Shown one piece after another: positions 15,433-23,226 of a stretch of DNA of 64,000 nucleotides. Positions within the stretch are counted from its first letter, which is position 1. Each line of letters opens with the position of its first letter. The translations under genes and the position numbers were made by a program. Source of the stretch: Trebonia sp964581815 (lineage in GTDB: Bacteria > Actinomycetota > Actinomycetes > Streptosporangiales > Streptosporangiaceae). A model generated the notes under the pieces. The model saw nothing but the letters and a program-made list of their open reading frames with translations. It was not told the DNA's origin and made no database searches. The DNA lies in NCBI GenBank assembly GCA_964581815.1, contig CAZORE010000007.1, forward strand, positions 46,099-110,098, in the 5' to 3' direction.

Positions 15433-17049
15433 GTGCGACGAATCCAGACTTCGGTGATTGTCGTCGGCGGCGGCCCGGTGGGGCTGGGGCTGGCCGCCTC
15501 GCTCGGCAAGGCGGGGATACCATGTGTCGTCCTGGAGCCCAGGAACGAGCCCGCGCCCATCCCCAAGGGGCAGAACCTCACGGCGCGCAGCGTGGAGCAC
15601 TTCTACTACTGGGGCTGTGCCGATGAGCTGCGCGCGGCCAGCCTGCTCCCCGCGGAGTTCCCGATCGGCGGCATCACGGCGTACGAGAACCTCGCGGGGC
15701 CGTACTGGTACGCTCCTGCCGGGCGCGAGACGGTCGCCGACTTCTACTTCCAGCGGCACCAGCGGCTGCCCCAGTACCAGACCGAGTCGGTGCTGCGTGC
15801 CCGGGTGCGGTCGCTCGAACCGGTGACCGCGCTGTTCGGCTGGTCCGCCACCGGAGTTCGCCGGTCGGATGACGGGGTGCGCGTGACGGCGCTGCGGGAG
15901 CCAGGCGGCGAGCGGTGCGAGGTCGAGGGCGCTTACGTCGTCGGCTGCGACGGCGCGCGCTCGATGGTCCGGGAGCAGGCGGGCATCCCGAGCGCCGGGG
16001 CGGACTTCAACCAGCGCATGGTCCTCGCGGTCTTCCGGTCACGCGACCTGAGCGCGCGGCTTGAGCGCTTCCCGCCGCGAACCACGTACCGGGTGCTGCA
16101 CCCGGAGCTCAAGGGGTACTGGCGGTTCTTCGGGCGGGTCGACCCGGCCGAGACCTGGTTCTTCCACGCGCCCGTGCCCGAGGACACGACAGCCGCCACC
16201 CTGGACGCGCACGCGCTGATCGAGCGGGCCACCGGCTTCCCGACGGCGTGCGAGTTCGAGCACGTGGGCTTCTGGGACCTGCGGGTCAACGTGGCGGGCA
16301 GCTACCAGCGGGGCCGGGCGTTCATCGCCGGGGACGCGGCCCACAGCCATCCGCCCTACGGTGGTTACGGCCTCAACACCGGGCTGGAGGACGCCGTCAA
16401 CCTCGGCTGGAAGCTTGCCGCCGTGCTGCGCGGGTGGGGCGGGCCCGCGCTGCTCGACAGCTACACGGCCGAACGGCGGCCGGTCTTCGTCGGCACCGGC
16501 CAGGCGATTACCGACGGCATCGCGGACGACCGCGCCTTCCTCGCCCGCTACAGCCCGCAGCGTGAGCGCGCCGAGTTCGAGCACGCCTGGAGCGGCCTGA
16601 CCTCGGGAGAGACGGCGCCCCCGTCGTACGAGCCGCACTACGAAGGGTCGCCCATCGTGTGGGGGCCTCCGGACGCGGCGTGCGGCGTCCGTGGCAAGCA
16701 CACCTTCGAGGCGCGGGCCGGCCACCACCTGGCGCCGACCCCCCTGTCCTCCGGCCGCGATGTCTTCGAGGAGCTAGGCCCCGGCTACACCCTGGTCGCG
16801 CTGACCGAGGACCGTCAGCCAGGCAGGGCGTTCCAGGCCGCCGCGCAGGAGCTCGGCCTGCCGCTGCGCGTGGTCACTGACACCTTCGAGGAGCCGCGCA
16901 CGGCCTGCAAGCACCGGCTTATCCTCGTCCGGCCCGACCAGTACGTCGCCTGGACCGGCGACGACGCGCCCGCCAGCGCCCTGGGCGTGCTGCGCCGGGT
17001 CGCCGGGAACCTCGCGGCGGACACGTTACCCGGCCACCCGGCCGGGTAA
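15433..17049 (+). CDS. Class A FAD-dependent aromatic monooxygenase
   Basis: 538 residues from GTG 15433, with GGAAGGGCGGA ahead. FAD-binding Rossmann motif VIVVGGGPVGLGLAASLG at residues 8-25. DG motif YVVGCDGARSMVRE, GD motif RAFIAGDAAHSHPPYGGYG then LNTGLEDAVNLGWKL. The C-terminal thioredoxin-like domain (GPGYTLVALTED onward) is like that of PheA/TfdB-type phenol hydroxylases. It should hydroxylate a phenolic substrate with NAD(P)H and O2. It stands alone between the two IclR modules and its stop codon is inside a strong hairpin, so it is probably a single-gene transcript. Assignment to module A or B is uncertain. Confidence 0.85.
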   Translation: MRRIQTSVIVVGGGPVGLGLAASLGKAGIPCVVLEPRNEPAPIPKGQNLTARSVEHFYYWGCADELRAASLLPAEFPIGGITAYENLAGPYWYAPAGRETVADFYFQRHQRLPQYQTESVLRARVRSLEPVTALFGWSATGVRRSDDGVRVTALREPGGERCEVEGAYVVGCDGARSMVREQAGIPSAGADFNQRMVLAVFRSRDLSARLERFPPRTTYRVLHPELKGYWRFFGRVDPAETWFFHAPVPEDTTAATLDAHALIERATGFPTACEFEHVGFWDLRVNVAGSYQRGRAFIAGDAAHSHPPYGGYGLNTGLEDAVNLGWKLAAVLRGWGGPALLDSYTAERRPVFVGTGQAITDGIADDRAFLARYSPQRERAEFEHAWSGLTSGETAPPSYEPHYEGSPIVWGPPDAACGVRGKHTFEARAGHHLAPTPLSSGRDVFEELGPGYTLVALTEDRQPGRAFQAAAQELGLPLRVVTDTFEEPRTACKHRLILVRPDQYVAWTGDDAPASALGVLRRVAGNLAADTLPGHPAG

Positions 17050-17050
17050 C
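17025..17050 (+). terminator. Perfect hairpin at the end of the FAD monooxygenase gene
   Basis: GTTACCCGGCC (17025-17035), loop ACCC, GGCCGGGTAAC (17040-17050): 11 perfect base pairs with a tetraloop. The stop codon TAA (17047-17049) is part of the stem. No U tract follows. Confidence 0.65.
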
Positions 17051-17086
17051 GCCGACCGGGTCACAGCTCCGCGTGCTGCCTTGTCT

Positions 17087-17137
17087 TGAGGGGAAAAGCC
17101 CGGCCTTGAGAGTGCCGACGGCCAGCAGCTCCCGCAC
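17087..17137 (-). pseudogene. Possible N-terminal remnant of an ABC substrate-binding protein
   Basis: From GTG 17137 the frame reads MRELLAVGTLKAGLFPS and then loses any likeness to a known family. This resembles the start of the mature part of a small-solute ABC binding protein (L-A-P-x-G-T-L-R-V-G-L). It lies directly after the permease remnant on the same strand, as in a decayed transporter operon. The match is short, so this is tentative. Confidence 0.3.
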
Positions 17138-17164
17138 GTCTGAGTGGAGGTCACGGTGGCCTCC

Positions 17165-17281
17165 TTAAACCTGCTCGGCGGCGGCGCTCAGGCCGTGCCC
17201 GACCAGGATGGTGGACAGGACGGTGAGCAGGAGGGCGCCGGTGACGGTGCGCCAGTAGTCGCCCCGCCCGCCGAAAACCGA
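17165..17281 (-). pseudogene. C-terminal remnant of a sugar-type ABC transporter permease
   Basis: Minus-strand frame with no start codon, 38 codons ending at TAA (17167-17165). It reads SVFGGRGDYWRTVTGALLL and continues TVLSTILVGHGLSAAAEQV. This is the pattern of the last transmembrane helices of ribose/galactose-type (RbsC-like) permeases. It is cut at both ends: a stop lies just upstream in frame, and the usual last helix is absent. It was probably left behind when module B was inserted or rearranged. Confidence 0.5.
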
Positions 17282-17296
17282 TCCGCGGCATGCTCA

Positions 17297-17325
17297 TTGA
17301 CAAGCTAGGACACTGACCATACTAT
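17297..17325 (+). promoter_or_regulatory. Promoter of the module B oxygenase gene
   Basis: TTGACA (17297-17302), 17-bp spacer, TACTAT (17320-17325). The IclR box at 17324-17340 overlaps the end of the -10 box. Confidence 0.6.
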
Positions 17326-17340
17326 TCCACGAGATGGAAT
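17324..17340. promoter_or_regulatory. Module B IclR box 1
   Basis: ATTCCACGAGATGGAAT, a perfect ATTCC-N7-GGAAT palindrome. Related boxes stand at 20150-20166, 20269-20285, 20941-20957 and 23162-23178. Confidence 0.7.
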
Positions 17341-17421
17341 TACAATCTGAGAGACGGAATCATAAAGCTTGCGCTGCCTCGCCCCGGGGACTAGGCGCTG
17401 CGGAGCCGGAAGGACGAGTTC

Positions 17422-18666
17422 GTGAGCACACTCGATGAAGTCGTGATCGCGCCGCCGGAGCCGGACTTGACGCCGGCGGAGATGATCCAGCGTGCGCGCG
17501 CTTTCCAGGCGCGGCTCCGTGACGAGCAGGAGGCAACCGAGCGCCGCGGCACCTACTCGCCGGAGATGCATGACGCCTTCACGCAGGCTGGCTTCTACCG
17601 GCTGATGCAGCCGCGTCGCTTCGGCGGTTACGAGTTCGACGTACCTACGCTCTTGAAGGTCACCATCGAGCTAGCGCGCGGGTGCCCGGGCAGTGCCTGG
17701 TGCTACTGCCTGGCCGCAGGACATCACATCCAGATGGCCGGGCTCTTTTCAGCGGGCGCTCAGGCTGCGGTGTACGGCACCACGGGGTACTTCGCCGCGC
17801 CGCTGCGACCGATTCCCATGGGCACCGCGGAACGGGTCGACGACGGCTGGCGGATCAACGGGGAGTGGAATTACTGCTCTGGAGCTCCGTACTCGACGCA
17901 TGCGCTCCTCGCCGTGCGCTTCCGGGACGGCGGGACGTCTCATCCGGTCGGCCTGGCGGTGGTTCCCCGTGACCAGTGGACGCCGCTCGACGACTGGCGT
18001 GGCACGGTGTTCGGAATGAGCGGCAGCGGATCGAACAGCATCAGGGTCACTGACGCCGTGGTTCCCGATGAGTTCGTAGTATCCGGCTCGCTGCAACAGG
18101 TTCCCCAGGGGCCGACCGCGCCCGGCTACCTACTGCACGGCAATCCCATGTACTGCGGCATATCGGAGGGCTTCGGCCCATTGGAGATCGCCGCAGTCCT
18201 TGTCGGGTGCGCGCGTGCCGCGATCGACGAGTACGAGCGCATCCTGCGCGAGAAGAAGACCATGGGCCCGAACCCGCAACTCCGCTACACCTCCGCCGAG
18301 TACCAGCGCTGGTTCGCGGCGGCGGTGTCGAAGACCGACGCGGCCGAGGACGTCTTGATCCGTAGCGCCGAGCGGTACATGGAATGCTGCCGCGCGGCGG
18401 TGGCCGCCGGCCGGGACAGTATCTCCGTCGACGCGGCCCGCATCAACCTCATCACGCACGAGGTGACGTTCGAGCTGGCGTGGGAGGCGGTCGAGCTGCT
18501 CTTCCGCACCTCGGGTAGCGGTGAGGGAGCGCGCAACGGCTCCCGCATGCAGCGCTATTACCGCGACTTCTCGATGGCGCGGACGAATGTCAACCCCAAG
18601 ACTGTCCTTGCCGAGCAAGCCTTTGCCTCCGACTACTTCGGACTCGGGAAAGACAGCATATTGTGA
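17422..18666 (+). CDS. Acyl-CoA-dehydrogenase-fold flavin-dependent monooxygenase (oxygenase component)
   Basis: 414 residues from GTG 17422 with GGAAGGA ahead. It has the acyl-CoA dehydrogenase fold of two-component aromatic hydroxylases (HsaA / p-hydroxyphenylacetate hydroxylase C2 type): N-terminal helical domain with FYRLMQPRRFGGYEF, substrate/flavin region GSAWCYCLAAGHH, middle beta domain INGEWNYCSGAPYSTHALL and DWRGTVFGMSGSGSNSIRV, and C-terminal helices with LLFRTSGSGEGARNGS. Members use reduced flavin supplied by a separate reductase; the HpaC-like reductase at 20303 is the obvious partner and shares the same operator type. It should hydroxylate a phenol or an aromatic acid. The substrate is unknown. 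Confidence 0.8.
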   Translation: MSTLDEVVIAPPEPDLTPAEMIQRARAFQARLRDEQEATERRGTYSPEMHDAFTQAGFYRLMQPRRFGGYEFDVPTLLKVTIELARGCPGSAWCYCLAAGHHIQMAGLFSAGAQAAVYGTTGYFAAPLRPIPMGTAERVDDGWRINGEWNYCSGAPYSTHALLAVRFRDGGTSHPVGLAVVPRDQWTPLDDWRGTVFGMSGSGSNSIRVTDAVVPDEFVVSGSLQQVPQGPTAPGYLLHGNPMYCGISEGFGPLEIAAVLVGCARAAIDEYERILREKKTMGPNPQLRYTSAEYQRWFAAAVSKTDAAEDVLIRSAERYMECCRAAVAAGRDSISVDAARINLITHEVTFELAWEAVELLFRTSGSGEGARNGSRMQRYYRDFSMARTNVNPKTVLAEQAFASDYFGLGKDSIL

Positions 18667-18703
18667 GCCGGCCGCGCCGGCTCCTACAGGGAGAAGGACG
18701 AAA

Positions 18704-19123
18704 ATGGTGCAGGTAAAGGTAGCAAAGTCCGTTGCTCTTGCGGCCGACCCGGAGAGCGTGTGGACGTTCATCAGTGACTTCGGCGCGTTCGCCGAATGGC
18801 AGCCGCACATCGAGTCAGTCGAGATGCAAGATGGCGGCCGCCGCGAAGTGCGCTTTAAGCGAGGCGACTCGATCCTGGACGAGGTGGTGAGCCGCGACGA
18901 CGCGGCCAGGACGTACACCTATCGCATCGTTCCGGGCCAGAACACGCCACTCAAGGAGATGGACGCCACCTTCACCGTCCGCGCCGGCGGCGCCGGCTGC
19001 GAGGTGGACTACGCCATCACGGTCGTTGTTCCCGATGAGATGGAGCCGCTTGCCCAGGCCGGAATCACCGCCGACATTGACGGCGCCCTCGGCCAGCTCG
19101 ATGTCAAGTACAACCAGCGCTGA
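18704..19123 (+). CDS. SRPBCC-family (START-like) protein
   Basis: 139 residues from ATG 18704 with GGGAGAAGGA ahead, 37 nt after the oxygenase gene. It has the SRPBCC/polyketide-cyclase fold: start VAKSVALAADPESVWTFISDFGAFAEWQP, then DEVVSRDDAARTYTYRI and a C-terminal amphipathic helix (ADIDGALGQLDVKYNQ). Such proteins bind small hydrophobic ligands and may act as aromatic cyclases, carriers or quinone-binding helpers. Being cotranscribed with a hydroxylase, it may handle the product. No catalytic residue can be named. Confidence 0.75.
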   Translation: MVQVKVAKSVALAADPESVWTFISDFGAFAEWQPHIESVEMQDGGRREVRFKRGDSILDEVVSRDDAARTYTYRIVPGQNTPLKEMDATFTVRAGGAGCEVDYAITVVVPDEMEPLAQAGITADIDGALGQLDVKYNQR

Positions 19124-19132
19124 CCCGTGAGG

Positions 19133-19159
19133 GCCGTCCGGACCCCGTGCCCGGACGGC
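19133..19159. terminator. Bidirectional terminator between the SRPBCC gene and the IclR gene
   Basis: GCCGTCCGG (19133-19141) pairs with CCGGACGGC (19151-19159), a 9-bp perfect stem with a 9-nt loop, between convergent genes. A short TTGTTCT follows on the plus strand. Confidence 0.7.
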
Positions 19160-19194
19160 GGCCTTGTTCTCCGCTGACGGCCTCGGTGGCCCGG

Positions 19195-20043
19195 TCAGGA
19201 GCGCCGCGCCGCTAGCGCTTCGCGGACCTGGCCGGGCATGTCGCCGATGGAGGACAGGTGCTGCTCCATCTCACGCGCGAGCGAGAGCATGAGGTTCACG
19301 ATTTCCCGCTGCCCGGCCGGTTCGGGTGGGAGTTCGCCGACGCAGAGCATGGCCAGGATAGGCAGCCGGTCGGTGCCGAGCACGGGCACCGCAAGGCCGC
19401 GGCCGCTCTCGAAGCGCTCGCGGTCATCCACCGCGTAGCCCTGCTCCCTGATCTTCGCGAGTTCACGCTCGAGGTCGGCCGGGTCGACGATCGTGTTCGG
19501 CGTGAAGCGGTGCATGGGCTCAACCGCGTAGAGCCTGCGGCGCTCCTCCTCCGGAAGGTAGGCAAGCAGCAACTTGCCATCGGCCATCGCGTGCGCCGGG
19601 TGCGACTGCCCGGGCTCGAAGTCGGTCAGCCGCGTCTGAGCGCCGGCGACCCGCGCCAGGTGGACCGTCCGCATGCCCACCAGGGTGGTGAGCAGGGCGT
19701 CGTGGCCGGTCCGTTCGACCAGTCGGGCGAGGAAGGTCTTCCCGTCCGCCACGACCGGGTTGGAGACGAGCCCGGTCGCCCCGATGCCCATGATCCGGGT
19801 CCCGAGACGGTACTTCGCGGTCCTCGCGTTCTGCTCCACCCAGCCGATGCCGACCAGTGTCGACAGCAGCCGGTGGACGCTGCCCGGAGATAGCTGCACG
19901 CGCCCGGCAAGCTCGACGATCCCCATGGGGTATGGGTGCTCGGCAAGCGTGGAGATGACCATGCTGGCGCGTACCACGGCGCGAACCTGCCCGGGATCGC
20001 TGGCGGTCCCGCCCGCAAGGTCAGGTGCGGGGGAGCGCTTCAT
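19195..20043 (-). CDS. IclR-family regulator of module B
   Basis: 282 residues from ATG 20043. Longer frames to 20214 run through the operator and are rejected. Winged helix-turn-helix at about residues 30-90: VRASMVISTLAEHPYPMGI, LSPGSVHRLLSTLVGIGWVEQN. The effector domain shows DALLTTLVGMRTVHLARVAG, HAMADGKLLLAYLPEEERRRLY and AVPVLGTDRLPILAMLCVGEL. Its own promoter region carries ATACCACTAGGTGGAAT. Four similar boxes precede the oxygenase, flavin reductase, binding-protein and permease genes of module B, so it most likely controls all of them and itself. Confidence 0.9.
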   Translation of the reverse strand: MKRSPAPDLAGGTASDPGQVRAVVRASMVISTLAEHPYPMGIVELAGRVQLSPGSVHRLLSTLVGIGWVEQNARTAKYRLGTRIMGIGATGLVSNPVVADGKTFLARLVERTGHDALLTTLVGMRTVHLARVAGAQTRLTDFEPGQSHPAHAMADGKLLLAYLPEEERRRLYAVEPMHRFTPNTIVDPADLERELAKIREQGYAVDDRERFESGRGLAVPVLGTDRLPILAMLCVGELPPEPAGQREIVNLMLSLAREMEQHLSSIGDMPGQVREALAARRS

Positions 20044-20149
20044 GGCGACGAGACTACAGCCGACCGCAGCCGGTCCCGGTCCTGCTCGCGGATCGCGTGG
20101 CCCCGTGGGGCGCACCGCACCAGAACGAACATTGTCATTCCAAAAATAT

Positions 20150-20166
20150 ATACCACTAGGTGGAAT
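20150..20166. promoter_or_regulatory. Module B IclR box 2 (autoregulation)
   Basis: ATACCACTAGGTGGAAT; 16/17 to ATWCC-N7-GGWAT and close to the reverse complement of the box at 23162-23178. On the minus strand TATATT (20150-20145) next to it could be the -10 box of the IclR gene. A further ATTCC half-site is at 20137-20141. Confidence 0.6.
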
Positions 20167-20225
20167 GACCCAGGGCAGAGTGACCCGGCATCGCGGGCGC
20201 CGGCGTACCGGCACCTAGCTGCCTA

Positions 20226-20254
20226 TTGACGACACGAGCCAGGCCGCCTTAACC
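20226..20254 (+). promoter_or_regulatory. Promoter of the flavin reductase gene
   Basis: TTGACG (20226-20231), 17-bp spacer, TTAACC (20249-20254). The IclR box begins 15 nt downstream. Confidence 0.45.
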
Positions 20255-20268
20255 TAAAACGGAAGAAT

Positions 20269-20285
20269 ATTCCATTCTACGGAAT
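20269..20285. promoter_or_regulatory. Module B IclR box 3
   Basis: ATTCCATTCTACGGAAT, perfect ATTCC-N7-GGAAT, palindromic to 19 bp as TATTCC-N7-GGAATA (20268-20286), just ahead of the flavin reductase start. Confidence 0.7.
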
Positions 20286-20302
20286 AGCTGGAGGTCTGGT
20301 TC

Positions 20303-20839
20303 GTGAACAAGCGCGCCTCTGCTCTCGCCATCGATCCGGCACCGCTCGACCGTCAGCCGATCGCGATTCCGCCGGAACGGTACCGCGCGGTGCTCGGCCA
20401 CCTCCCGACCGGCGTGACCGTGCTGACGGCCTTCGGCGCGGATGGCCTGGCCGGGATGGCGGCGAACTCGGTGACCTCGCTCTCGCTGGATCCGCCCCTG
20501 GTGCTGGTCTGCCCTGCGCGCTCGTCCGTGACCTGGCCTGACATCCGGCAGGCTGGGCGGTTCTGCGTGAACGTGCTGGGGAACCACCACGCAGCCCTCT
20601 GCCGCCAGTTCGCCGCCAAGGGCGGCGACCGGTTCAGCGGGGTCTCCTGGCATGAGCGGGCAGGCGGTCCGGGAATCGATGACGCGATCGCCTGGATCGA
20701 TGTGGAACTCAGCGAAGAACATGACGGCGGCGATCACACGATCGTGGTGGCGCGGGTGCTCTCGCTTGAGGCCGCCGAAGGGCGGCAGCCCCTGGTGTTC
20801 TTCCGCGGCCGGTACGGAAACTTCGGCGCCGTGCCGTGA
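20303..20839 (+). CDS. HpaC-like flavin reductase
   Basis: 178 residues from GTG 20303 with TGGAGG ahead. It belongs to the flavin-reductase-like FMN-binding split-barrel family: YRAVLGHLPTGVTVLTA near the start, AANSVTSLSLDPPLVLVC for flavin binding, FCVNVLGNHHAALCRQFA, and GDHTIVVARVLSLE with FFRGRYGNF near the end. It would reduce FMN or FAD with NAD(P)H and pass the reduced flavin to the oxygenase at 17422. It is divergent from the IclR gene and carries its own operator. Confidence 0.85.
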   Translation: MNKRASALAIDPAPLDRQPIAIPPERYRAVLGHLPTGVTVLTAFGADGLAGMAANSVTSLSLDPPLVLVCPARSSVTWPDIRQAGRFCVNVLGNHHAALCRQFAAKGGDRFSGVSWHERAGGPGIDDAIAWIDVELSEEHDGGDHTIVVARVLSLEAAEGRQPLVFFRGRYGNFGAVP

Positions 20840-20904
20840 GCGTTCCATGAAGGCCGGAGCCGACGCAACGTTCAGTAACGGGTCTGCCGCTGCCAGCGCA
20901 ACCC

Positions 20905-20934
20905 TTGACGTGACGACGATCACTGCCGTATGGT
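20905..20934 (+). promoter_or_regulatory. Promoter of the module B binding-protein gene
   Basis: TTGACG (20905-20910), 18-bp spacer, TATGGT (20929-20934). The IclR box begins 7 nt after the -10 box, the same layout as at 23125-23178. Confidence 0.6.
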
Positions 20935-20940
20935 CCGCTT

Positions 20941-20957
20941 ATTCCGCACTGCGGTAT
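20941..20957. promoter_or_regulatory. Module B IclR box 4
   Basis: ATTCCGCACTGCGGTAT, palindromic ATWCC-N7-GGWAT covering the expected transcription start of the binding-protein gene. Confidence 0.7.
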
Positions 20958-20974
20958 ATAGTTCCGAAAACTAG

Positions 20975-22336
20975 ATGGCGGTGAACATGCCTGCGAGAAA
21001 CACGATGAAGAAGGTGGCGCGGTCTGAGACCGGCCGATCTAGTACGAGGCTCGTTGCATCGGTACTGGCAGCGGTGCTGATGGTCGTCCTCGCCGCCTGC
21101 AGCTCGTCCGGCTCGTCCGGCTCGAGCCAGACGGCAGCCAGCCCGGTGCAGCAGTCTTCCGGCACCGAGGCCGCCTCGTCGGCGGTCTCCAACTACGTCG
21201 CGTACACCAAGGGCAAGACCGGACCTGCTGACGCCAGCGCATCGCCGGTCACCCTCGGCTGGGTGAACCAGCAAGGCGGCGCGCTCGCCTTCCCGGCTGC
21301 GACATCGGGTGCGCAGGCGGCGGTGAGCTACATCAACTCCCGTCTCGGCGGGATCGCAGGGCACCCGCTCAAGCTGGATACGTGCTTCGTCGCCTCGGCC
21401 GAATCTGAGGGCACCACCTGCGGGCAGCAGCTGGTAAACAATTCCGCCGTCAAGGCCATCCTCTACGGGACGATGATCACCGGGGACCAGTCGCTCCAGG
21501 CGGTCAACAACGGCCAGAAGCCGATCCTGATGGGCAACGCGGTCTCGCCTGCCGACGGCTCCGGCAAGAACGTCTACATCTACAACGGGACCCCGAACTC
21601 AATTTTCGGCGGTGTCGCGACGTACCTCAGCAATGAGGTGCACGCCAAGCACGTCGCGATCCTGTATCCGCAGACCGCGCAGGCGATCGCCGGCTTGCAG
21701 GTGCTGCAGGCCGATCTCCGGTCGTCCGGCATCACCGTGAAGGGTGTCGGTTACGACCCGTCGGCCACCGACCTCACCGCCCCCGCCGTTGCTTCGGGAG
21801 CGCAGTCCGCCGATGCTGTCGTGACCCTCTCCAGTACCCCGCCGCTGTGCGTCGCCACCGCGAAGGCGCTGAACTCCCTCGGGGTGAAGGTTCCCATCGT
21901 CTCCGCGGGCTCGTTCTGCTTCAGCCAGGCAGTTTCCCAGGGGCTCGGCGGCGACCTGCCGCACTGGGATCAGCTTTCCGTGCAGTCCAACGTAGCCGAC
22001 AGCTCGCAGCCCGACGTCAAGGCCTACCTCAGCGCCTCCAGCGCGGCAGGCCTGACGGCGAGTGCTCAGATGACCGCGGACGCGGCCCTGTCGTGGTCCC
22101 TCGTCATGACCGCCGCCCTTCTGCTGAACGAGGCCGGAGCTAACGCGACGCCTGCTGCGGTCGCTCACGTGGCGAAGTCGTTCACCGGTCCCATGATGCT
22201 GGGCAGCCCGAAGGTCGACTGCGGGGCCTACGCCGCAGAGCCGTCCCTGTGCGGGGCCTCAAGCCGGGTTTTCAAGTACGTCGGCGACGGAGCATATACG
22301 GCGCAGACAGGCTGGCTTACGCCGACGGGACTGTAG
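20975..22336 (+). CDS. Liv-type ABC substrate-binding lipoprotein
   Basis: 453 residues from ATG 20975 (ATG 20987 also possible). Lipoprotein signal with lipobox L-A-A-C, cysteine at about residue 42, then a Ser/Gly/Thr-rich linker. Type I periplasmic binding protein of the branched-chain amino acid receptor group: VTLGWVNQQGGALAFPAATS, YINSRLGGIAGHPLKLDTC, VAILYPQTAQAIAGLQVLQ. It should feed the fused permease at 23227 and ATPases at 25260 and 26038. An NADP-dependent oxidoreductase gene lies between it and the permease gene, with a new promoter after it. Confidence 0.9.
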   Translation: MAVNMPARNTMKKVARSETGRSSTRLVASVLAAVLMVVLAACSSSGSSGSSQTAASPVQQSSGTEAASSAVSNYVAYTKGKTGPADASASPVTLGWVNQQGGALAFPAATSGAQAAVSYINSRLGGIAGHPLKLDTCFVASAESEGTTCGQQLVNNSAVKAILYGTMITGDQSLQAVNNGQKPILMGNAVSPADGSGKNVYIYNGTPNSIFGGVATYLSNEVHAKHVAILYPQTAQAIAGLQVLQADLRSSGITVKGVGYDPSATDLTAPAVASGAQSADAVVTLSSTPPLCVATAKALNSLGVKVPIVSAGSFCFSQAVSQGLGGDLPHWDQLSVQSNVADSSQPDVKAYLSASSAAGLTASAQMTADAALSWSLVMTAALLLNEAGANATPAAVAHVAKSFTGPMMLGSPKVDCGAYAAEPSLCGASSRVFKYVGDGAYTAQTGWLTPTGL

Positions 22337-22451
22337 GCCAAGGAGCCGGACGGCGGACAGCGGGCCTGCGGTTCGTGGGACAGCAGAAGATTCCATTCTC
22401 AACTTGCGGCGCTGCGGCGGGAGACTGCCCCGGCGCGAAAGGGTGGTTCCG

Positions 22452-23108
22452 GTGCTTATCGCGTTTATCGGATCGGGGCGGATGGGGCAGGCCCTTGGCC
22501 GTCTGCTCGCGGACGCTGGCCATGAGGTAGTCCTGTCGAATTCCCGGGGACCGGCCTCGCTGAGCGAGCTGACGGCTGAGTTCGGGCCCAACGTCTCCGC
22601 GGCAGCCGTCGCGGACGCCGTGGCCGGGGCCGATGTCATAGTTCTCGCGACCCCCTGGGGGAAGACTGCCGAAGCGGTGTCGGTGGTCAGTGACTGGAGC
22701 GGCAAGATCGTCATCGACACGACGAACAACAGGAAGGGTCCGGGCCCGGAAGGGGTCATCGATATCGGTGACCGCTCATCGAGCGAGATCGTCGCCGGCC
22801 TCGTGCCAGGGGCGCGGCTCGTGAAGGCCTTCAACGTCACGGCGATTCCCTTCATGGCAGCGGCGCTCGGCAGGACGCCGGCGGCCGAGAACGCCATCTT
22901 CATCGCCGGTGACGACGCCGACGCTAAGGCGGTCGTGTCGAAGCTGATCGCAAGCGTCGGCGGCGAGGCCATCGACACGGGGGACCTCGCGACCGGAGGA
23001 AGGCTCCAGGGGACGACCGGCCAGCTCGCCAATCCCATGCGGATGCTCACTCCCGCTGAGGCGCGCACCCTGCTCGACGAGGCGCTCGCCCGCTTAAACA
23101 CGTCGTAA
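22452..23108 (+). CDS. NADP-binding oxidoreductase of the F420-dependent NADP reductase type
   Basis: 218 residues from GTG 22452 with AAAGGG ahead. N-terminal Rossmann fold VLIAFIGSGRMGQALGRLLADAGHEVVLSNSRG; the S-N-S-R after beta-2 suggests NADP(H). Then VADAVAGADVIVLATPWGKT, KIVIDTTNN and KAFNVTAIPFMAAALG, typical of the NPD / Fno-like family. True Fno makes F420H2 or NADPH; in catabolic clusters relatives often act as dehydrogenases on pathway intermediates. An ATTCCATTCT half-box (22390-22399) lies upstream. The exact reaction is not known. Confidence 0.7.
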   Translation: MLIAFIGSGRMGQALGRLLADAGHEVVLSNSRGPASLSELTAEFGPNVSAAAVADAVAGADVIVLATPWGKTAEAVSVVSDWSGKIVIDTTNNRKGPGPEGVIDIGDRSSSEIVAGLVPGARLVKAFNVTAIPFMAAALGRTPAAENAIFIAGDDADAKAVVSKLIASVGGEAIDTGDLATGGRLQGTTGQLANPMRMLTPAEARTLLDEALARLNTS

Positions 23109-23124
23109 CCTGGCGGTTTAGTTC

Positions 23125-23154
23125 TTGACACGCGCAGGGCCAAAGCCGTACCGT
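23125..23154 (+). promoter_or_regulatory. Promoter of the module B permease/ATPase operon
   Basis: Consensus TTGACA (23125-23130), 18-bp spacer, TACCGT (23149-23154), with the IclR box starting 8 nt downstream. Confidence 0.55.
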
Positions 23155-23161
23155 CCCAAGT

Positions 23162-23178
23162 ATTCCGCATAGTGGTAT
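23162..23178. promoter_or_regulatory. Module B IclR box 5
   Basis: ATTCCGCATAGTGGTAT, palindromic ATWCC-N7-GGWAT placed over the expected start of transcription of the transporter operon. Confidence 0.7.
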
Positions 23179-23226
23179 CTATTTCCATTCTTGCTGCGAC
23201 ATCGACGGGGCGCGGAGGAGCGTGAG

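Larger units (their letters stand above)
17051..17421. other. 371-bp intergenic region holding gene remnants and the module B promoter
   Basis: No intact gene. The left part holds, on the minus strand, remnants of a transporter locus (17087-17137 and 17165-17281). The right part holds the promoter (17297-17325) and IclR box (17324-17340) of the oxygenase gene. A second, weaker GGAAT half-site is at 17356-17360. Confidence 0.5.
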
